Numbered from the stretch's first letter, positions 8,779-17,657 are shown. The stretch: DNA of 41,971 nt from Candidatus Obscuribacterales bacterium (GCA_021732565.1 JAKFUT010000056.1:1-41971), one strand, 5' to 3'. Notes: generated from the sequence alone by a model not told the origin. Translations and numbers: made by a program.

Positions 8779-9579
8779 CTACAGTGTACGATGTTGAAGG
8801 ATCAGAAGTGGCGAATGGTTCGCCTCTCGCCGAATTGCTGCAAGGACCCATGTCCCACTAGGCAACGTACAAGTCACTACAGGAGAGTCGTTGTTTAGAT
8901 GCTGAGGTCCGATAATCTTATCAATAATCTGCCGAAGGTGCTGTTCGTTTTCGAATGCTTCGGTCGTCCTTACCAGTTCTCCTTGACGTTCTACATATAC
9001 TGAGCTTGCATAGTGGACGTAGATACCTTGCACGGATGGGTCTCTGAGAAGTGGACCAAGTGGGCCGAAACCAAAGATCTCATCTAGGACGTTCTGGAGC
9101 AAGATCCCTTTTTCCATCATGGTCAAGGGCGTTGGATCGGAATTCACGATCTCTCTGATGCGCGCACGAACCTGGGTATGCGTATCGTCTGAGATCTGGG
9201 AGAGTTGCGATATATCTAGTTCGCGGCGGAGCTGCTCAATAGAGGTCACTGCTCGTTTCTTAATGAGTGTCAGATTAGCTTGAAACTTTGGTCGATCCTC
9301 TAACTCTGACGCTTCTTTTCCTTGTTTTACGAGCTGCCCCATCAGAGGCGAAGTCCCTCGACGGGGTTCCGGTTGGGCACGCTCTTCAGTTAAGTTCGAG
9401 AGGCAGTTCTTACAGTAGATTGCTTCGCTCCTGATCATTTCTGCGCAAAACTGGCATGGGCGAAAGTGGCTCGCAGAAAGACCAGAATTGCAAAATCGAC
9501 AAAGAATGGCTTCGGGTGAAATCCACTCGGCGCAATTTGGACATTTTACTGATTCAGGCTCACGAGCAGGCTGGGACAT
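8779..9579 (-). CDS. Double zinc-ribbon protein fused to a CpaF/TadA N-terminal domain lacking the ATPase motor
   Basis: The protein has 266 residues from the ATG at 9579, chosen because GAGGAG lies about 9 bases upstream; a TTG 24 bases earlier has no such site. Residues about 10-70 form zinc-ribbon units with repeated CPNC, CRFC, CQFC and CKNC pairs. Residues about 130-265 match the N-terminal domain of CpaF-type secretion ATPases: FGFGPLGPLL, a VYVERQGEL.RT strand, the DSP....LPSG segment and a final L.LQHRTL. In CpaF the RecA-like domain with Walker A and B follows; here a stop comes first. It is therefore a motor-less partial homologue, perhaps an adaptor for a pilus or secretion ATPase, or a relic of a longer gene. 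It follows the smaller zinc-ribbon gene by 20 bases in one operon. Confidence 0.78.
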   Translation of the reverse strand: MSQPAREPESVKCPNCAEWISPEAILCRFCNSGLSASHFRPCQFCAEMIRSEAIYCKNCLSNLTEERAQPEPRRGTSPLMGQLVKQGKEASELEDRPKFQANLTLIKKRAVTSIEQLRRELDISQLSQISDDTHTQVRARIREIVNSDPTPLTMMEKGILLQNVLDEIFGFGPLGPLLRDPSVQGIYVHYASSVYVERQGELVRTTEAFENEQHLRQIIDKIIGPQHLNNDSPVVTCTLPSGTWVLAAIRREANHSPLLILQHRTL

Positions 9580-9599
9580 AATCCAATGCTCCTCTGTTC

Positions 9600-9938
9600 T
9601 CAATCTTCCTTACTGGGGTCATGACTGATCGCATCTTGTTCCTCTGGCTCTGGCAAAGGTAGTGTGACTGCTCCCGCCCCCAACGGGTGGAGAGGTCTTC
9701 TAGGAACAGGGGCACCTTCGGGTGGATGTCCGGAACGTGGCTCAGTCAAATCTTTAAGACAGAAACAACATTTGATAGCGGCTTTCCGAATCATTTCTCC
9801 GCAAAAACGGCATTTCCTAAAGTGCTCAGTTGATATTCCTCGCTTGCAGAAACGACACATAATGGCTTCAGGCTGGATTACGCCAGCACAGTTTGGACAT
9901 TTTGAATCTCGTCGGTCGCTCGGAATGCTGATTAACAA
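9600..9938 (-). CDS. Double zinc-ribbon protein (112 aa)
   Basis: The start is TTG at 9938-9936, supported by a consensus AGGAGG (forward 9947-9952) 8 bases away; no ATG is available. Residues about 14-66 carry CPNC, CRFC, CRFC and CCFC pairs and align closely with the N-terminus of the downstream protein (shared PEAI.CRFC, HFR.C.FC.EMIR). The remaining 45 residues are Pro-rich and acidic. It looks like a paralogue of that N-terminal module without the CpaF part. Zinc ribbons of this kind usually mediate protein or nucleic-acid contacts; the partner is unknown. Confidence 0.8.
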   Translation of the reverse strand: MLISIPSDRRDSKCPNCAGVIQPEAIMCRFCKRGISTEHFRKCRFCGEMIRKAAIKCCFCLKDLTEPRSGHPPEGAPVPRRPLHPLGAGAVTLPLPEPEEQDAISHDPSKED

Positions 9939-10013
9939 GATAGGTGCCTCCTAGAACATATTGCCCGTTCTATAAGGCTTGAAACCAGATCTGGTGAGCA
10001 AACTTCAAGCGTC

Positions 10014-10829
10014 CTAATTCCTTCGCTCAGCAGCTTCAGCGATCATGGTGGAAAGTTCAACAAATGGAAACTCGTCATTATCGATATGCCGCAGGCTATA
10101 GCAAATGATGTCGTATTCATTTTCGTCATCTTGAGAAAGGACCCAGCCCTTTGCTGATAATCGCCACTCGAATCCATTATTCCGGCAGTCTATCTTCTCA
10201 ATGACGTGATCGTACAAATCATCTCCACCACCTTTGCGATCACCGGCATCGTCATGATCGCGATCATCGCCGTTATCGGAATCATCGTCATTGCCGTCTT
10301 CGCTGTTCCGGCATTCCAGACCAAGGTTTTTCCACGCCGATTTCAATAGTGCTTCAGCGATGTTGAAGTCGGGATCGGATGTGATCGGTGCAAAACGGCA
10401 AAGCAGCAATAGCAACAGATCCTGATTCGCCAGTGGTTCCATTGTCGAACTAGCTGAGCTGCAGATGGTGGCAAGTTCCGTCCATCTGAAAACATGAGGG
10501 TGCCAGTGGGCTTGATCGTCCCACCCTAGCTGTATTACTGAGCCGGATGGCTGTTTCAACCCTAACTCAAAGCTAGTCAAGTCTGGTGGCATGTCCAGCT
10601 GTAAACCGTCAGCGCCAAAGTCAAGTTCTATTAGACACGATGAATGTCCTGGTGGAATCGGGCGGGCTGCACCGCGAAGGTCATACTGCGCTTTCAAAAA
10701 TTCTTCCGTGTATATGACTACTTCGTTAGCTAGCTCGCCGTATTCAAGTTCATCGTCGTTTTGCCAAAAGTACCGTGACCAAAACTCACGGTCTCTGGCT
10801 AATGTCTCAAGCGCGGCAGGTATCTTCAT
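10014..10829 (-). CDS. Hypothetical acidic protein with Asp-rich insert
   Basis: The protein has 271 residues, ATG preceded by GGAGG with 7 bases of spacing. It has no signal peptide or membrane helix. Residues about 1-165 look globular and Trp-rich (WSRYFW, LGWDDQAHWHPHVFRW). An Asp/Gly/Asn-rich low-complexity linker follows (about 175-207) and a short globular end containing FEWRLSAKGWVL. The linker is probably flexible and may bind cations, but no repeat matches a calcium-binding consensus. I recognise no family. It stands alone, about 75 bp upstream of the zinc-ribbon operon and in the same direction. Confidence 0.8.
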   Translation of the reverse strand: MKIPAALETLARDREFWSRYFWQNDDELEYGELANEVVIYTEEFLKAQYDLRGAARPIPPGHSSCLIELDFGADGLQLDMPPDLTSFELGLKQPSGSVIQLGWDDQAHWHPHVFRWTELATICSSASSTMEPLANQDLLLLLLCRFAPITSDPDFNIAEALLKSAWKNLGLECRNSEDGNDDDSDNGDDRDHDDAGDRKGGGDDLYDHVIEKIDCRNNGFEWRLSAKGWVLSQDDENEYDIICYSLRHIDNDEFPFVELSTMIAEAAERRN

Positions 10830-11221
10830 TATCCAACCTCCAAACGTACCGTGAACTGATGCTCCAATCTAGAGATGTTCAATGGTAACACGCACTCATC
10901 CTCGAAAGGTTTTCGCAAAAATGGTTATGTTCCGGTTTTCCCGTTACGTTTTTTGAAACCTTGTGTTCCAGTTGCCGCTTAGGAATCGGAGCCATACAAT
11001 TCTCTACGCTTGTTCATTCCGCGGGGGCGGCCGGTTGCTGTTTCTTGCCGCCGTTCTCCGGTCGGAATAGATAGAAATTCGAGCAGAGCGCTTGGACTCC
11101 ACAAAAAATCCAACTCCATGAAATCTCCAAATTCTTTTAACACAATAGTTTTCGGATTTACACCTAATCCGCTGAAGCTAAATGTCAGGTATTCACGGGA
11201 TGCAGATTAGGAGATTTAATC
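10830..11221. promoter_or_regulatory. Divergent intergenic region, about 390 bp
   Basis: It separates the minus-strand Asp-rich gene from the plus-strand secreted gene and must hold promoters for both. I see no confident -35/-10 pair; AT-rich DNA at 11125-11165 is the likeliest promoter area for the plus-strand gene. No RNA gene is recognised. Confidence 0.35.
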
Positions 11222-11677
11222 ATGAATACGAACCAAGCAATCAAAGGCGCCAAACTCGGTCTAGTTCTCATCGCTCTTGGGATGAATGCCATAGCACCAG
11301 CAATGGCAGGAAATCACTGGAATGGAGGCGGGGGGCACATCTCGGTTCAGTCAAACGGTTTCGGACATGGAACGAACTCTGGTTATGGTTGGAATAGTAA
11401 TTCATTTCACCATAACGGGTACAATAACTTTCACCACAACGGTTTCGGAAACGGTTTCGGAAATGGCTTCGGAAGCGGCTGTGGTTTCGGCGGTCATCAC
11501 TTCCGCCAAAGATTTGTCTCCAACAACTTTGGCGATGACTTTAACGGAACGGTAGCAAATCTCCAGCAGGAGCAAGAACAAGCTGACCGTAGGGACGATT
11601 TGCTTCGTCTCCAAAAGGGCACTTTTCAAAATAGCACCGGGAACGCCAGCAATTCTGTAAAAACTTATTCCTGGTAA
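11222..11677 (+). CDS. Secreted His/Gly/Asn/Phe-rich protein
   Basis: The protein has 151 residues. ATG follows AGGAG by 8 bases. A signal peptide is clear: MNTNQAIKGAK, a hydrophobic core LGLVLIALG, and a likely cleavage after APAMA near residue 29. The mature part begins with a low-complexity region (30-100) of repeated FGNG, HHNG and NNF units with many His, Gly and Asn residues, then a short charged helical end (QQEQEQADRRDDLLRLQ). Such His-rich tracts can bind metals, and the aromatic-Gly repeats resemble structural or surface proteins; neither role is proven. A hairpin lies 44 bases after the stop. Confidence 0.82.
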   Translation: MNTNQAIKGAKLGLVLIALGMNAIAPAMAGNHWNGGGGHISVQSNGFGHGTNSGYGWNSNSFHHNGYNNFHHNGFGNGFGNGFGSGCGFGGHHFRQRFVSNNFGDDFNGTVANLQQEQEQADRRDDLLRLQKGTFQNSTGNASNSVKTYSW

Positions 11678-11720
11678 TAACAGTCGAGTAACCTTCGCTC
11701 AGTAAAATCGGTCAAGATGC

Positions 11721-11748
11721 CCGCTGAGCCATTTCATCGGTTCAGCGG
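11721..11748 (+). terminator. Hairpin after the His/Gly-rich gene
   Basis: CCGCTGAGCC (11721-11730) pairs with GGTTCAGCGG (11739-11748), ten pairs with one G-U, loop of 8. No T-run follows, so it may be a transcript-end stabiliser and not an intrinsic terminator. The rest of the gap to 12038 shows nothing recognisable. Confidence 0.4.
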
Positions 11749-12038
11749 TCAACCGCACAAGCTTCCGCCATCAAGGGGGATGGGGCTTGAATGTTTTTGG
11801 TTGATTCTCCAGCGCGTGGGTATTAGGGAGACCCGTTAAAGTTCACTCCGATCGATGAATGACATTTGGAGACACCGTCCTTTCTCAATGCAGTGTCGAC
11901 AAGTACAAGTATGACGAGCCAGATAGATCAAGTGCCGTGCAATCCGGAGCACTGGGCGGAAGAAATGCCATCTGTGATACGTGGTGATAAAATATTCGGG
12001 ATGTTGTGAGCCGGCCTGTTTCCTCCCGGAGTTGTTAA

Positions 12039-12908
12039 ATGATTACCACTAAGAATGATCTGTCGCTGGCTGTTAGCACATTTCGTCAACTGCATGAATC
12101 TGGTTGTTTCGTCCTGCCAAATCCATGGGACAAAGGATCGGCTAGATGTCTTCAGCATCTAGGTTTCAAGGCACTTGCCACCACGTCTGCGGGCGTTGCA
12201 TTTTCTCAGGGATTGCCTGATACCGTTACGGCTCTTTCCAGGGACAGCGTTCTCAGTCATATCAGCGAAATCGTCTCTACAACTCACTTACCTGTGAGTG
12301 CCGACTACCAAAACGGCTATGCTCACGAACCTGAAAGCGTGGCAGCTAATGTGACTCTCTGTATTGCCACGGGAGCAGCTGGATTATCGATTGAAGATGC
12401 AACAGGAGACGAAAGCGCACCGCTCTATGAGCGAAATTTGGCAATTGAGCGAATTAAAGCCGCCCGGGCGGCCATCGATGCCACGGGTAGTGGCATTGTT
12501 CTTACAGCACGCTGTGAAGCATGGCTAGTGGGAGATCCGGATCCGTTTCGTACGGCTATCGATAGATTGGTCGCCTATGCAGCAGCTGGCGCCGATTGTC
12601 TTTTTGCACCGGGTGTTCGTGACGAGAATGAAATTGCTGCGATTGTGAGGGCGGTAGCACCGAAACCGGTGAACGTGATTATGGCTTCGGCCGTTCCAGG
12701 ACTTTCTGTTTCGCGTCTTGCTGAGCTAGGCGTTCGCCGCATCTCAGTTGGCTCGGCCTTATCGCGAATTGCGTGGTCCGCATTTTTGCGTGCGGCAAAG
12801 AGCATCGCTGAGACAGGGTCTTTTGATTGCTTTAGCGATGCGGCGTCATTTTCCGAGTTGAATGAGATTTTCTCTACTGACAATAAAAAGCAGGAAGGAA
12901 ACCTATAA
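12039..12908 (+). CDS. Isocitrate lyase/PEP mutase-superfamily enzyme
   Basis: The protein has 289 residues, full length for the small COG2513-type members. Diagnostic segments in order: VLPNPWDKGSAR near 25, the TTSAGVAF strand near 49, VSADYQNGYA near 86, LSIEDATG near 116, LTARCEAWLVG near 147 and LFAPGV near 179. Family members cleave or form C-C or P-C bonds next to a carboxylate (2-methylisocitrate lyase, PEP mutase, oxaloacetate-type hydrolases). In this subgroup the metal-site motif normally reads SAD.E.GYG; here the acidic residue is Gln and the last Gly is Ala, so exact chemistry is uncertain. ATG follows GGAG by 8 bases. It stands alone, with no propionate or phosphonate gene beside it. 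Confidence 0.88.
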   Translation: MITTKNDLSLAVSTFRQLHESGCFVLPNPWDKGSARCLQHLGFKALATTSAGVAFSQGLPDTVTALSRDSVLSHISEIVSTTHLPVSADYQNGYAHEPESVAANVTLCIATGAAGLSIEDATGDESAPLYERNLAIERIKAARAAIDATGSGIVLTARCEAWLVGDPDPFRTAIDRLVAYAAAGADCLFAPGVRDENEIAAIVRAVAPKPVNVIMASAVPGLSVSRLAELGVRRISVGSALSRIAWSAFLRAAKSIAETGSFDCFSDAASFSELNEIFSTDNKKQEGNL

Positions 12909-13033
12909 AGATTGCGCTAAAAAGTCCGCTTTGCATGTACTGAACTCAGGTAAGGTTCTGTTGGTCTGTCTGTCTTGCCACATAGCGCTTTCCGAATCAG
13001 CGCAAGATTGGGTCGCATTAGCAACTTCGGGGA

Positions 13034-15028
13034 CTAAATTTCTGTCGATTTGACCTGTTTCATCAGTGCTTTGATTTCTTCTTGTTCATTCGGATGGTCG
13101 TTCTCTAAGAGTTCGGACAATTTTGCTAAACGATCAAGTAAAAGGTTAGATCCCCTCGAGCTGCAATTGCCTGTAGTATAGTATTCGACGGCTCTTCGCA
13201 ATTGTCGTAGAGAAACGTCAAGATGTCCATACCTGATATTTGATTCTGCCAGAATAGAATAAACGTCGGACATAGCGCGATGCGAAAGTAACGGATCTCG
13301 CTCCAATATCTTTTCGCCCTGCGCTAGCATCGCATCTCGGTCTCTGCAGTTGTTCTCGCAGTGGTATAAATCTGCGAGTTCACACAAACATTGCATACCA
13401 TTTGTGCTGAAGTCGCCTCTGCGAGCCTTACTCCATTCGTCGATGAGAGAACGCATTTGCTTTGTGACCGTTTTGTCGCCACGTATATGTGCCAAGCGTA
13501 GAATGTGTGAACGCATAGCAAAAATGAAGTCGGGCGGAAGGGAACCAAGATTAATGCCATTTTCATCGGCGAGCTTGATGTTTGATTCGAAAACCACAAC
13601 TGCCTTGCGAAATAATCTGTCCGCCGAGTCGTTATCATGCAAACATTCTTCGTAAATAACTGCACGTGTTGAAATTGGACCCGCAGTTATTCGGGCGAGT
13701 CGTCCATCTGGAAGTGTTCCGTATCTTTCGGCAGTAATGCAGTCCTTGTTCGCTTGCCGCGCGAATTCCACGTCTTTCGTAATTGTTGTCAGTTTCCAGA
13801 GAGTGTCAGCTCTGATGATGTAGGCCTGAAAAGTAAGGAAATCTGGAGCGCTCCTGTGGCTTAACTCATTGATGGCATCATTTGCTTGCAAAAGTGATTC
13901 CTTTAGGCTCTTTACTTGAGCGGCCTTGTCTGTATACCTCAATTCGCCCAACAAGGATGCCTCTCGCAATGCACCTTCTGGAGCATGTCTGTGGGTCCGT
14001 TTCACGCGATCTGGATTTCTTGAATCCGAGAGACTCGACGAAGCAACTACAGCCATGTTGTAGCGGGCAAACGCTACCGTTCCAATTATTGCCAACAGTG
14101 CCGCACCAATCGCGATATAGTGCAATGTACCTCCCTGCCTGGTCTCAAGTAAACCTGCAGAAACGTTGGCCGGCTGACCATCAAGGACTAGTTCCAAATC
14201 TCGTTGAAGATCCTCCATCGATTGATAGCGACTTTCCGGCTCTTTGGCTAAAGTCTTGAAGATCACGGCTTCCAGACCTCGGGGAATGGTAACACCATTA
14301 ACAGGCTTCGTCAGTCGAGGTGGCATCACAGTTGCATGCTGATGAATCAATCCCATGGGATTTTGCGAAGTGAATGGTACTCTTCCTGCGATTAGTTCAT
14401 AGAGAATGCATCCGAGCGAGTACACATCCGAACGTTCATCGGATTTTTCTCCAATGCATTGCTCCGGACTCATGTAAGGCAGGCTTCCCACAATCATACC
14501 GGTGCGTGTAAGTTGCTGACTCGATGTTGCTCGTATTGAGGCAAGACCAAAGTCTACAACTTTAACTTGCACCACATCTTCGCGATTCTGCATAACGAGT
14601 ATGTTTTCCGGCTTAAGATCGCGGTGTACTATGTCCTTCTTGTGAGCATCTTGCAATGCATCACATACCTGAATTGTGATTGCAACGGATTGTTCTATTG
14701 TTAGTTGATGTTTTGCAGAGAGGGCTCGCAAACTTTCACCTTGAACATACTCCATGACCATGTAGGGATAGTGCTCCTCAAGCATACCAAACCGATAAAA
14801 CCGAACTATGTTGACGTGTGCAAGTCCAGAAAGTACTTTTGCTTCTCGTTCAAAACGCATGCTCCACTGGTCTTCCGACAAGAGCGAATTTTGCAGGAAC
14901 TTGATAGCAACCACTCGCTCAAGACCGAGTTCCTGAGCTTTGAACACGCTGCCCATCCCGCCTTCTCCCAATAGATCAACGAGTAGGTATCGGTCGTCAA
15001 TGATTTCGCCGGGCTGCAATTTTGTCAT
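13034..15028 (-). CDS. Transmembrane Ser/Thr protein kinase with TPR-like C-terminal domain
   Basis: The protein has 664 residues from the ATG at 15028, chosen because it lies about 10 residues before the kinase fold as in relatives; upstream in-frame TTG codons give an unlikely Arg/Pro-rich extension. Kinase domain about 14-285: GEGGMGSVF, VAIK lysine K43, HRDLKPEN, DFGLA, YMSPEQ. A membrane helix (HYIAIGAALLAIIGTVAFA) follows near 310-330, then about 330 helical residues with TPR-like spacing. All catalytic residues are present. The design matches the kinase at the left edge. It is transcribed away from the pentapeptide gene across a hairpin-rich gap, so it is probably separately controlled. 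Confidence 0.93.
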   Translation of the reverse strand: MTKLQPGEIIDDRYLLVDLLGEGGMGSVFKAQELGLERVVAIKFLQNSLLSEDQWSMRFEREAKVLSGLAHVNIVRFYRFGMLEEHYPYMVMEYVQGESLRALSAKHQLTIEQSVAITIQVCDALQDAHKKDIVHRDLKPENILVMQNREDVVQVKVVDFGLASIRATSSQQLTRTGMIVGSLPYMSPEQCIGEKSDERSDVYSLGCILYELIAGRVPFTSQNPMGLIHQHATVMPPRLTKPVNGVTIPRGLEAVIFKTLAKEPESRYQSMEDLQRDLELVLDGQPANVSAGLLETRQGGTLHYIAIGAALLAIIGTVAFARYNMAVVASSSLSDSRNPDRVKRTHRHAPEGALREASLLGELRYTDKAAQVKSLKESLLQANDAINELSHRSAPDFLTFQAYIIRADTLWKLTTITKDVEFARQANKDCITAERYGTLPDGRLARITAGPISTRAVIYEECLHDNDSADRLFRKAVVVFESNIKLADENGINLGSLPPDFIFAMRSHILRLAHIRGDKTVTKQMRSLIDEWSKARRGDFSTNGMQCLCELADLYHCENNCRDRDAMLAQGEKILERDPLLSHRAMSDVYSILAESNIRYGHLDVSLRQLRRAVEYYTTGNCSSRGSNLLLDRLAKLSELLENDHPNEQEEIKALMKQVKSTEI

Positions 15029-15410
15029 GCTTGGAGCCGTTCCCAATCGAGTGGGCCGCAAGCTGTTTATGCCACACAATCGTCTCTGCAAAACCGGATG
15101 GGTGCATCCAGAACGCCATCGGGCAGCATCAGCCGCCGGAGGCTTCACTTTCACCTGGTCTGCGCGCAAAAATCCAGTTCTGTTATACGGGTTGACTTAA
15201 CAGGCCTATCAACCGCCCGGGAACCCGCAGACCGGGCAATAGCTGGTAAGACGAGCAGCTCGAATTCTCCGCCGAAGTGTTTCTCCCAAGTAAAGTCAAC
15301 CAGTCCAAATGCCCTTATGAGAGTTACACCAGATTTACCACCCTGCAACAATGGCAGGGTGGTAAATCCGTGTAACTCTTCACCGCCAATCGGACCAGAC
15401 GACACCGAGC
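15029..15410. other. Hairpin-rich intergenic region
   Basis: This 382-bp stretch lies between two minus-strand genes. It holds the large hairpin at 15321-15378, a GCCCGG/CCGGGC hairpin near 15215-15238, and a long-range inverted pair GGTTGACTT (15190-15198) and AAGTCAACC (15293-15301). A weak minus-strand promoter may be read as TTGATA (forward 15207-15212) and TATAAC (forward 15182-15187), but the 19-bp spacing is long. Confidence 0.45.
15321..15378 (-). terminator. Long hairpin downstream of the pentapeptide gene
   Basis: Outer arms GAGTTACA/TGTAACTC (8 pairs) and inner arms 15332-15346/15354-15368 (15 perfect pairs, beginning GATTTACC) enclose a 7-base loop, with a small internal loop between the two stems. 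It begins 33 bases past the pentapeptide stop. No T-run follows on the minus strand, so a stabilising or regulatory structure is as likely as a terminator. Confidence 0.55.
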
Positions 15411-17267
15411 CTAAAACGAATAATAGTCTTCAGGTATGGTTTCGGTTGGTCTCCAATCGACCTCTCCGTTTTCTACCCCTTTGTACTTCAAGAAGATATC
15501 ACTCATCGCATCCTTGTTTATGTTTGGTGTTTCGACAGTGCTAGCCAGTACTCCTTGTCCGGCAAGCTTCGGATCAAGGGAGCCTGCCTTGGTTAGTCCT
15601 ATTACCAGAACTAGAATGTGTTTGCAAAGTGCACCGCGCAAGCCACCACATGCTTTCAGGTTTTGCGTACAGCAAGTGAATGTACCATCAAAACCAAGTC
15701 TGCAGGCGTAAACTAGCTCCTTATCTGTCTGGCTTTTGATTACGCCGACAACCTCTGCTTCCGTCTGCTCGCTAAATAATTGAAATGACTCTTTCTTTAG
15801 CATGCTTAGTGATTTTCCTAGTCGGGCTTTGTCAAAGTGCTGCTGTATGTGCACGATGAAAGTTTCGAAGTCAGTGGGCGCCGCACTAACAAAATTTTTC
15901 TTCATGAGGTCCTTGTAGGGATCCACTCCTTGTCCTTTCCACTTCATTTTGCTCCACTGCGCGTGTGGAAGGTCGGAAGGCAGTTTTGTCGTCTCATCGT
16001 ATTTCGCGCCGATGAACTGAGCGGTGGAGTAGCCCTTACAGGCTGTCAAATCAACTCCGCACAGATCGGCTTCACCAAAGTCAACTCCTGAAACATCAGC
16101 ATTCTTGAAGACTGCATTTTTGAGAGTGGATTGAGACAATCGCACATTCGTAAGGATGGCGCCGGTGAAGTCCGCCTTTATTGCTTTGAAGCCTGTCAGG
16201 TTGCTGTGCGATAGATCGCAGTGGACCAAGGATGCTCTGGAGAAATCTGCGTTTTGCATCCATGCATTCCGCAGAATGGTCGCTGCGAAGTTGCTTCCTT
16301 TAAAGTTGAGCGACATCATGGAGATACCGGACAGGTTAAGACCGCTACAGTTGGTGCCCTCAAAACTGAAATTTTTCTTTTCGTTTCTGGAATTCCATAG
16401 GCTGACACCAGATTCCCCAGCCAGCAAACAAGCAGGAAGCAGCGTCCCAAGTTCCTGCTTGATCATTTTTTGTTGATCTCTTCGAACGTCAGCCGGTGAA
16501 AGAGAATCTTCGCCGCCGGTTGTCTCTATGCGTGCTACGCCGGACCAAAATGATCTGCATCGCTGGTAAAGAGGACTGGCAACTTCTACATCCAGCATGT
16601 TATTTCCAGCCTCTTCTCTAGTCTTAACGGTTAGGGTGTCTACGAAGAATTCGCCATCTGTAGCCAGGTGACCCAATGCGGCAAATGCACCAGCCAGATC
16701 TGGCGCACGGTAGTGAAAATTGTGGAGGGTTTCAGGCACATTTCTCATGTAAATATGCAAAAATTTTCCGTGTTGGTTTGAGGTGAGTTCTAACTCTCTG
16801 ATAAAACCGTGATATTTTACCCACACGCTGGCAGAAGATGCTTCGAACCGGGTCAGGTCATTCTCGAGTGATGCATTGCGTTCAGTGCAGTCGCCTGCAG
16901 GTTCGAATGTCCTTGTTTCTTGCGCCAGCGTCATCCACACCTGACGAGTTAAGCGGTGCAAGTGATCTTCAGAACTCACTATATTGGCGTTGACTTGCCC
17001 ATTAGGTTTTGTTCTCACGGAAAGAGTATCAATGAGCACTTTGCCATCGCTACTCAGTTCCGCCATCAGGAGAAGCAAAGTTGGCAGGTCAGCACAGTCG
17101 CGGCTGAAGTCGCCTGCCTCCGATAATCTCAATTTGTGATCGTATCGGCTAACTTGGATTTCCTTAAAGATTCCATTTCGATTCAACAGCACACTTGCTT
17201 CAAACTCACTAACCGTTTTCAGATACTCTTCCAGGTCAGCGGTGCACTTCGAGATGGCGGAATTCAT
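15411..17267 (-). CDS. Pentapeptide-repeat protein with duplicated N-terminal domain and SWIM-like Cys/His cluster
   Basis: The protein has 618 residues from the ATG at 17267, placed 9 bases after GGAG; an ATG two codons earlier is too close and a TTG further up lacks a site. Residues about 5-240 contain two copies of an unnamed domain of about 110 residues, each with FEAS, a DG...DTL.V.TK core and a final aromatic helix. Pentapeptide repeats (ADFSRA, CDLSHS, ADFTGA, ADVSG, VDFGEADL) fill about 295-405 and should form a right-handed beta helix. Near 515-555 a CCTQNLKACGG...CKHILVL segment resembles a SWIM zinc finger. No signal peptide. It may be a scaffold or adaptor. A WGR protein lies at the other end of the window; SWIM and WGR domains occur with MoxR-type AAA+ systems in other bacteria, but no AAA+ gene is seen here. 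Confidence 0.82.
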   Translation of the reverse strand: MNSAISKCTADLEEYLKTVSEFEASVLLNRNGIFKEIQVSRYDHKLRLSEAGDFSRDCADLPTLLLLMAELSSDGKVLIDTLSVRTKPNGQVNANIVSSEDHLHRLTRQVWMTLAQETRTFEPAGDCTERNASLENDLTRFEASSASVWVKYHGFIRELELTSNQHGKFLHIYMRNVPETLHNFHYRAPDLAGAFAALGHLATDGEFFVDTLTVKTREEAGNNMLDVEVASPLYQRCRSFWSGVARIETTGGEDSLSPADVRRDQQKMIKQELGTLLPACLLAGESGVSLWNSRNEKKNFSFEGTNCSGLNLSGISMMSLNFKGSNFAATILRNAWMQNADFSRASLVHCDLSHSNLTGFKAIKADFTGAILTNVRLSQSTLKNAVFKNADVSGVDFGEADLCGVDLTACKGYSTAQFIGAKYDETTKLPSDLPHAQWSKMKWKGQGVDPYKDLMKKNFVSAAPTDFETFIVHIQQHFDKARLGKSLSMLKKESFQLFSEQTEAEVVGVIKSQTDKELVYACRLGFDGTFTCCTQNLKACGGLRGALCKHILVLVIGLTKAGSLDPKLAGQGVLASTVETPNINKDAMSDIFLKYKGVENGEVDWRPTETIPEDYYSF

Positions 17268-17657
17268 TGACATGCTCTCCAAACGACTCAAATGAATATC
17301 TACCCGAATCCCGCAACAGCTTACCTGCTGCAGAGAGAATAAGCAGTTGCGGGGGCTGTGCCTCGTATGGTGGTAGCTAAGCCGACCATGGGCTTGGGAG
17401 GTTTTTAGTCACTCTAGCTCATTGCGTCTCAACGTTGTTGAGCCGGTCTGGACCTCAGATATTACCAGGACAAGCTCGAATTGCCGCTGAAGGCGGCGGC
17501 CTCTGCATGGAATGGCGGACTGCAACGAATTGGGGCGAAGGTCTTGTTATATTATTCAGCGAGTGCCCATGTTTATTATTCTGCAATTATCGTTTGGTAG
17601 ATTTGTAGTGGAAGGAATGCACTGCAATTTTGCGACACAACACACAAAGGAGCTTTC
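17268..17657. other. Intergenic region with a 14-bp hairpin
   Basis: The arms 17310-17323 (CCCGCAACAGCTTA) and 17340-17353 pair at 13 of 14 positions around a 16-base loop. It lies about 45 bp upstream of the pentapeptide gene start and could be an operator or leader structure for it. No gene is seen in the remainder. Confidence 0.45.

Noticed and set aside
8653..8898. Plus-strand 81-codon frame
   Set aside because: It runs through the right inverted end of the 300-bp element and antisense to the zinc-ribbon/CpaF gene.
15182..15212. Minus-strand promoter TTGATA/TATAAC before the second kinase
   Set aside because: The 19-bp spacing and weak match make it no better than chance; mentioned only within the intergenic entry.
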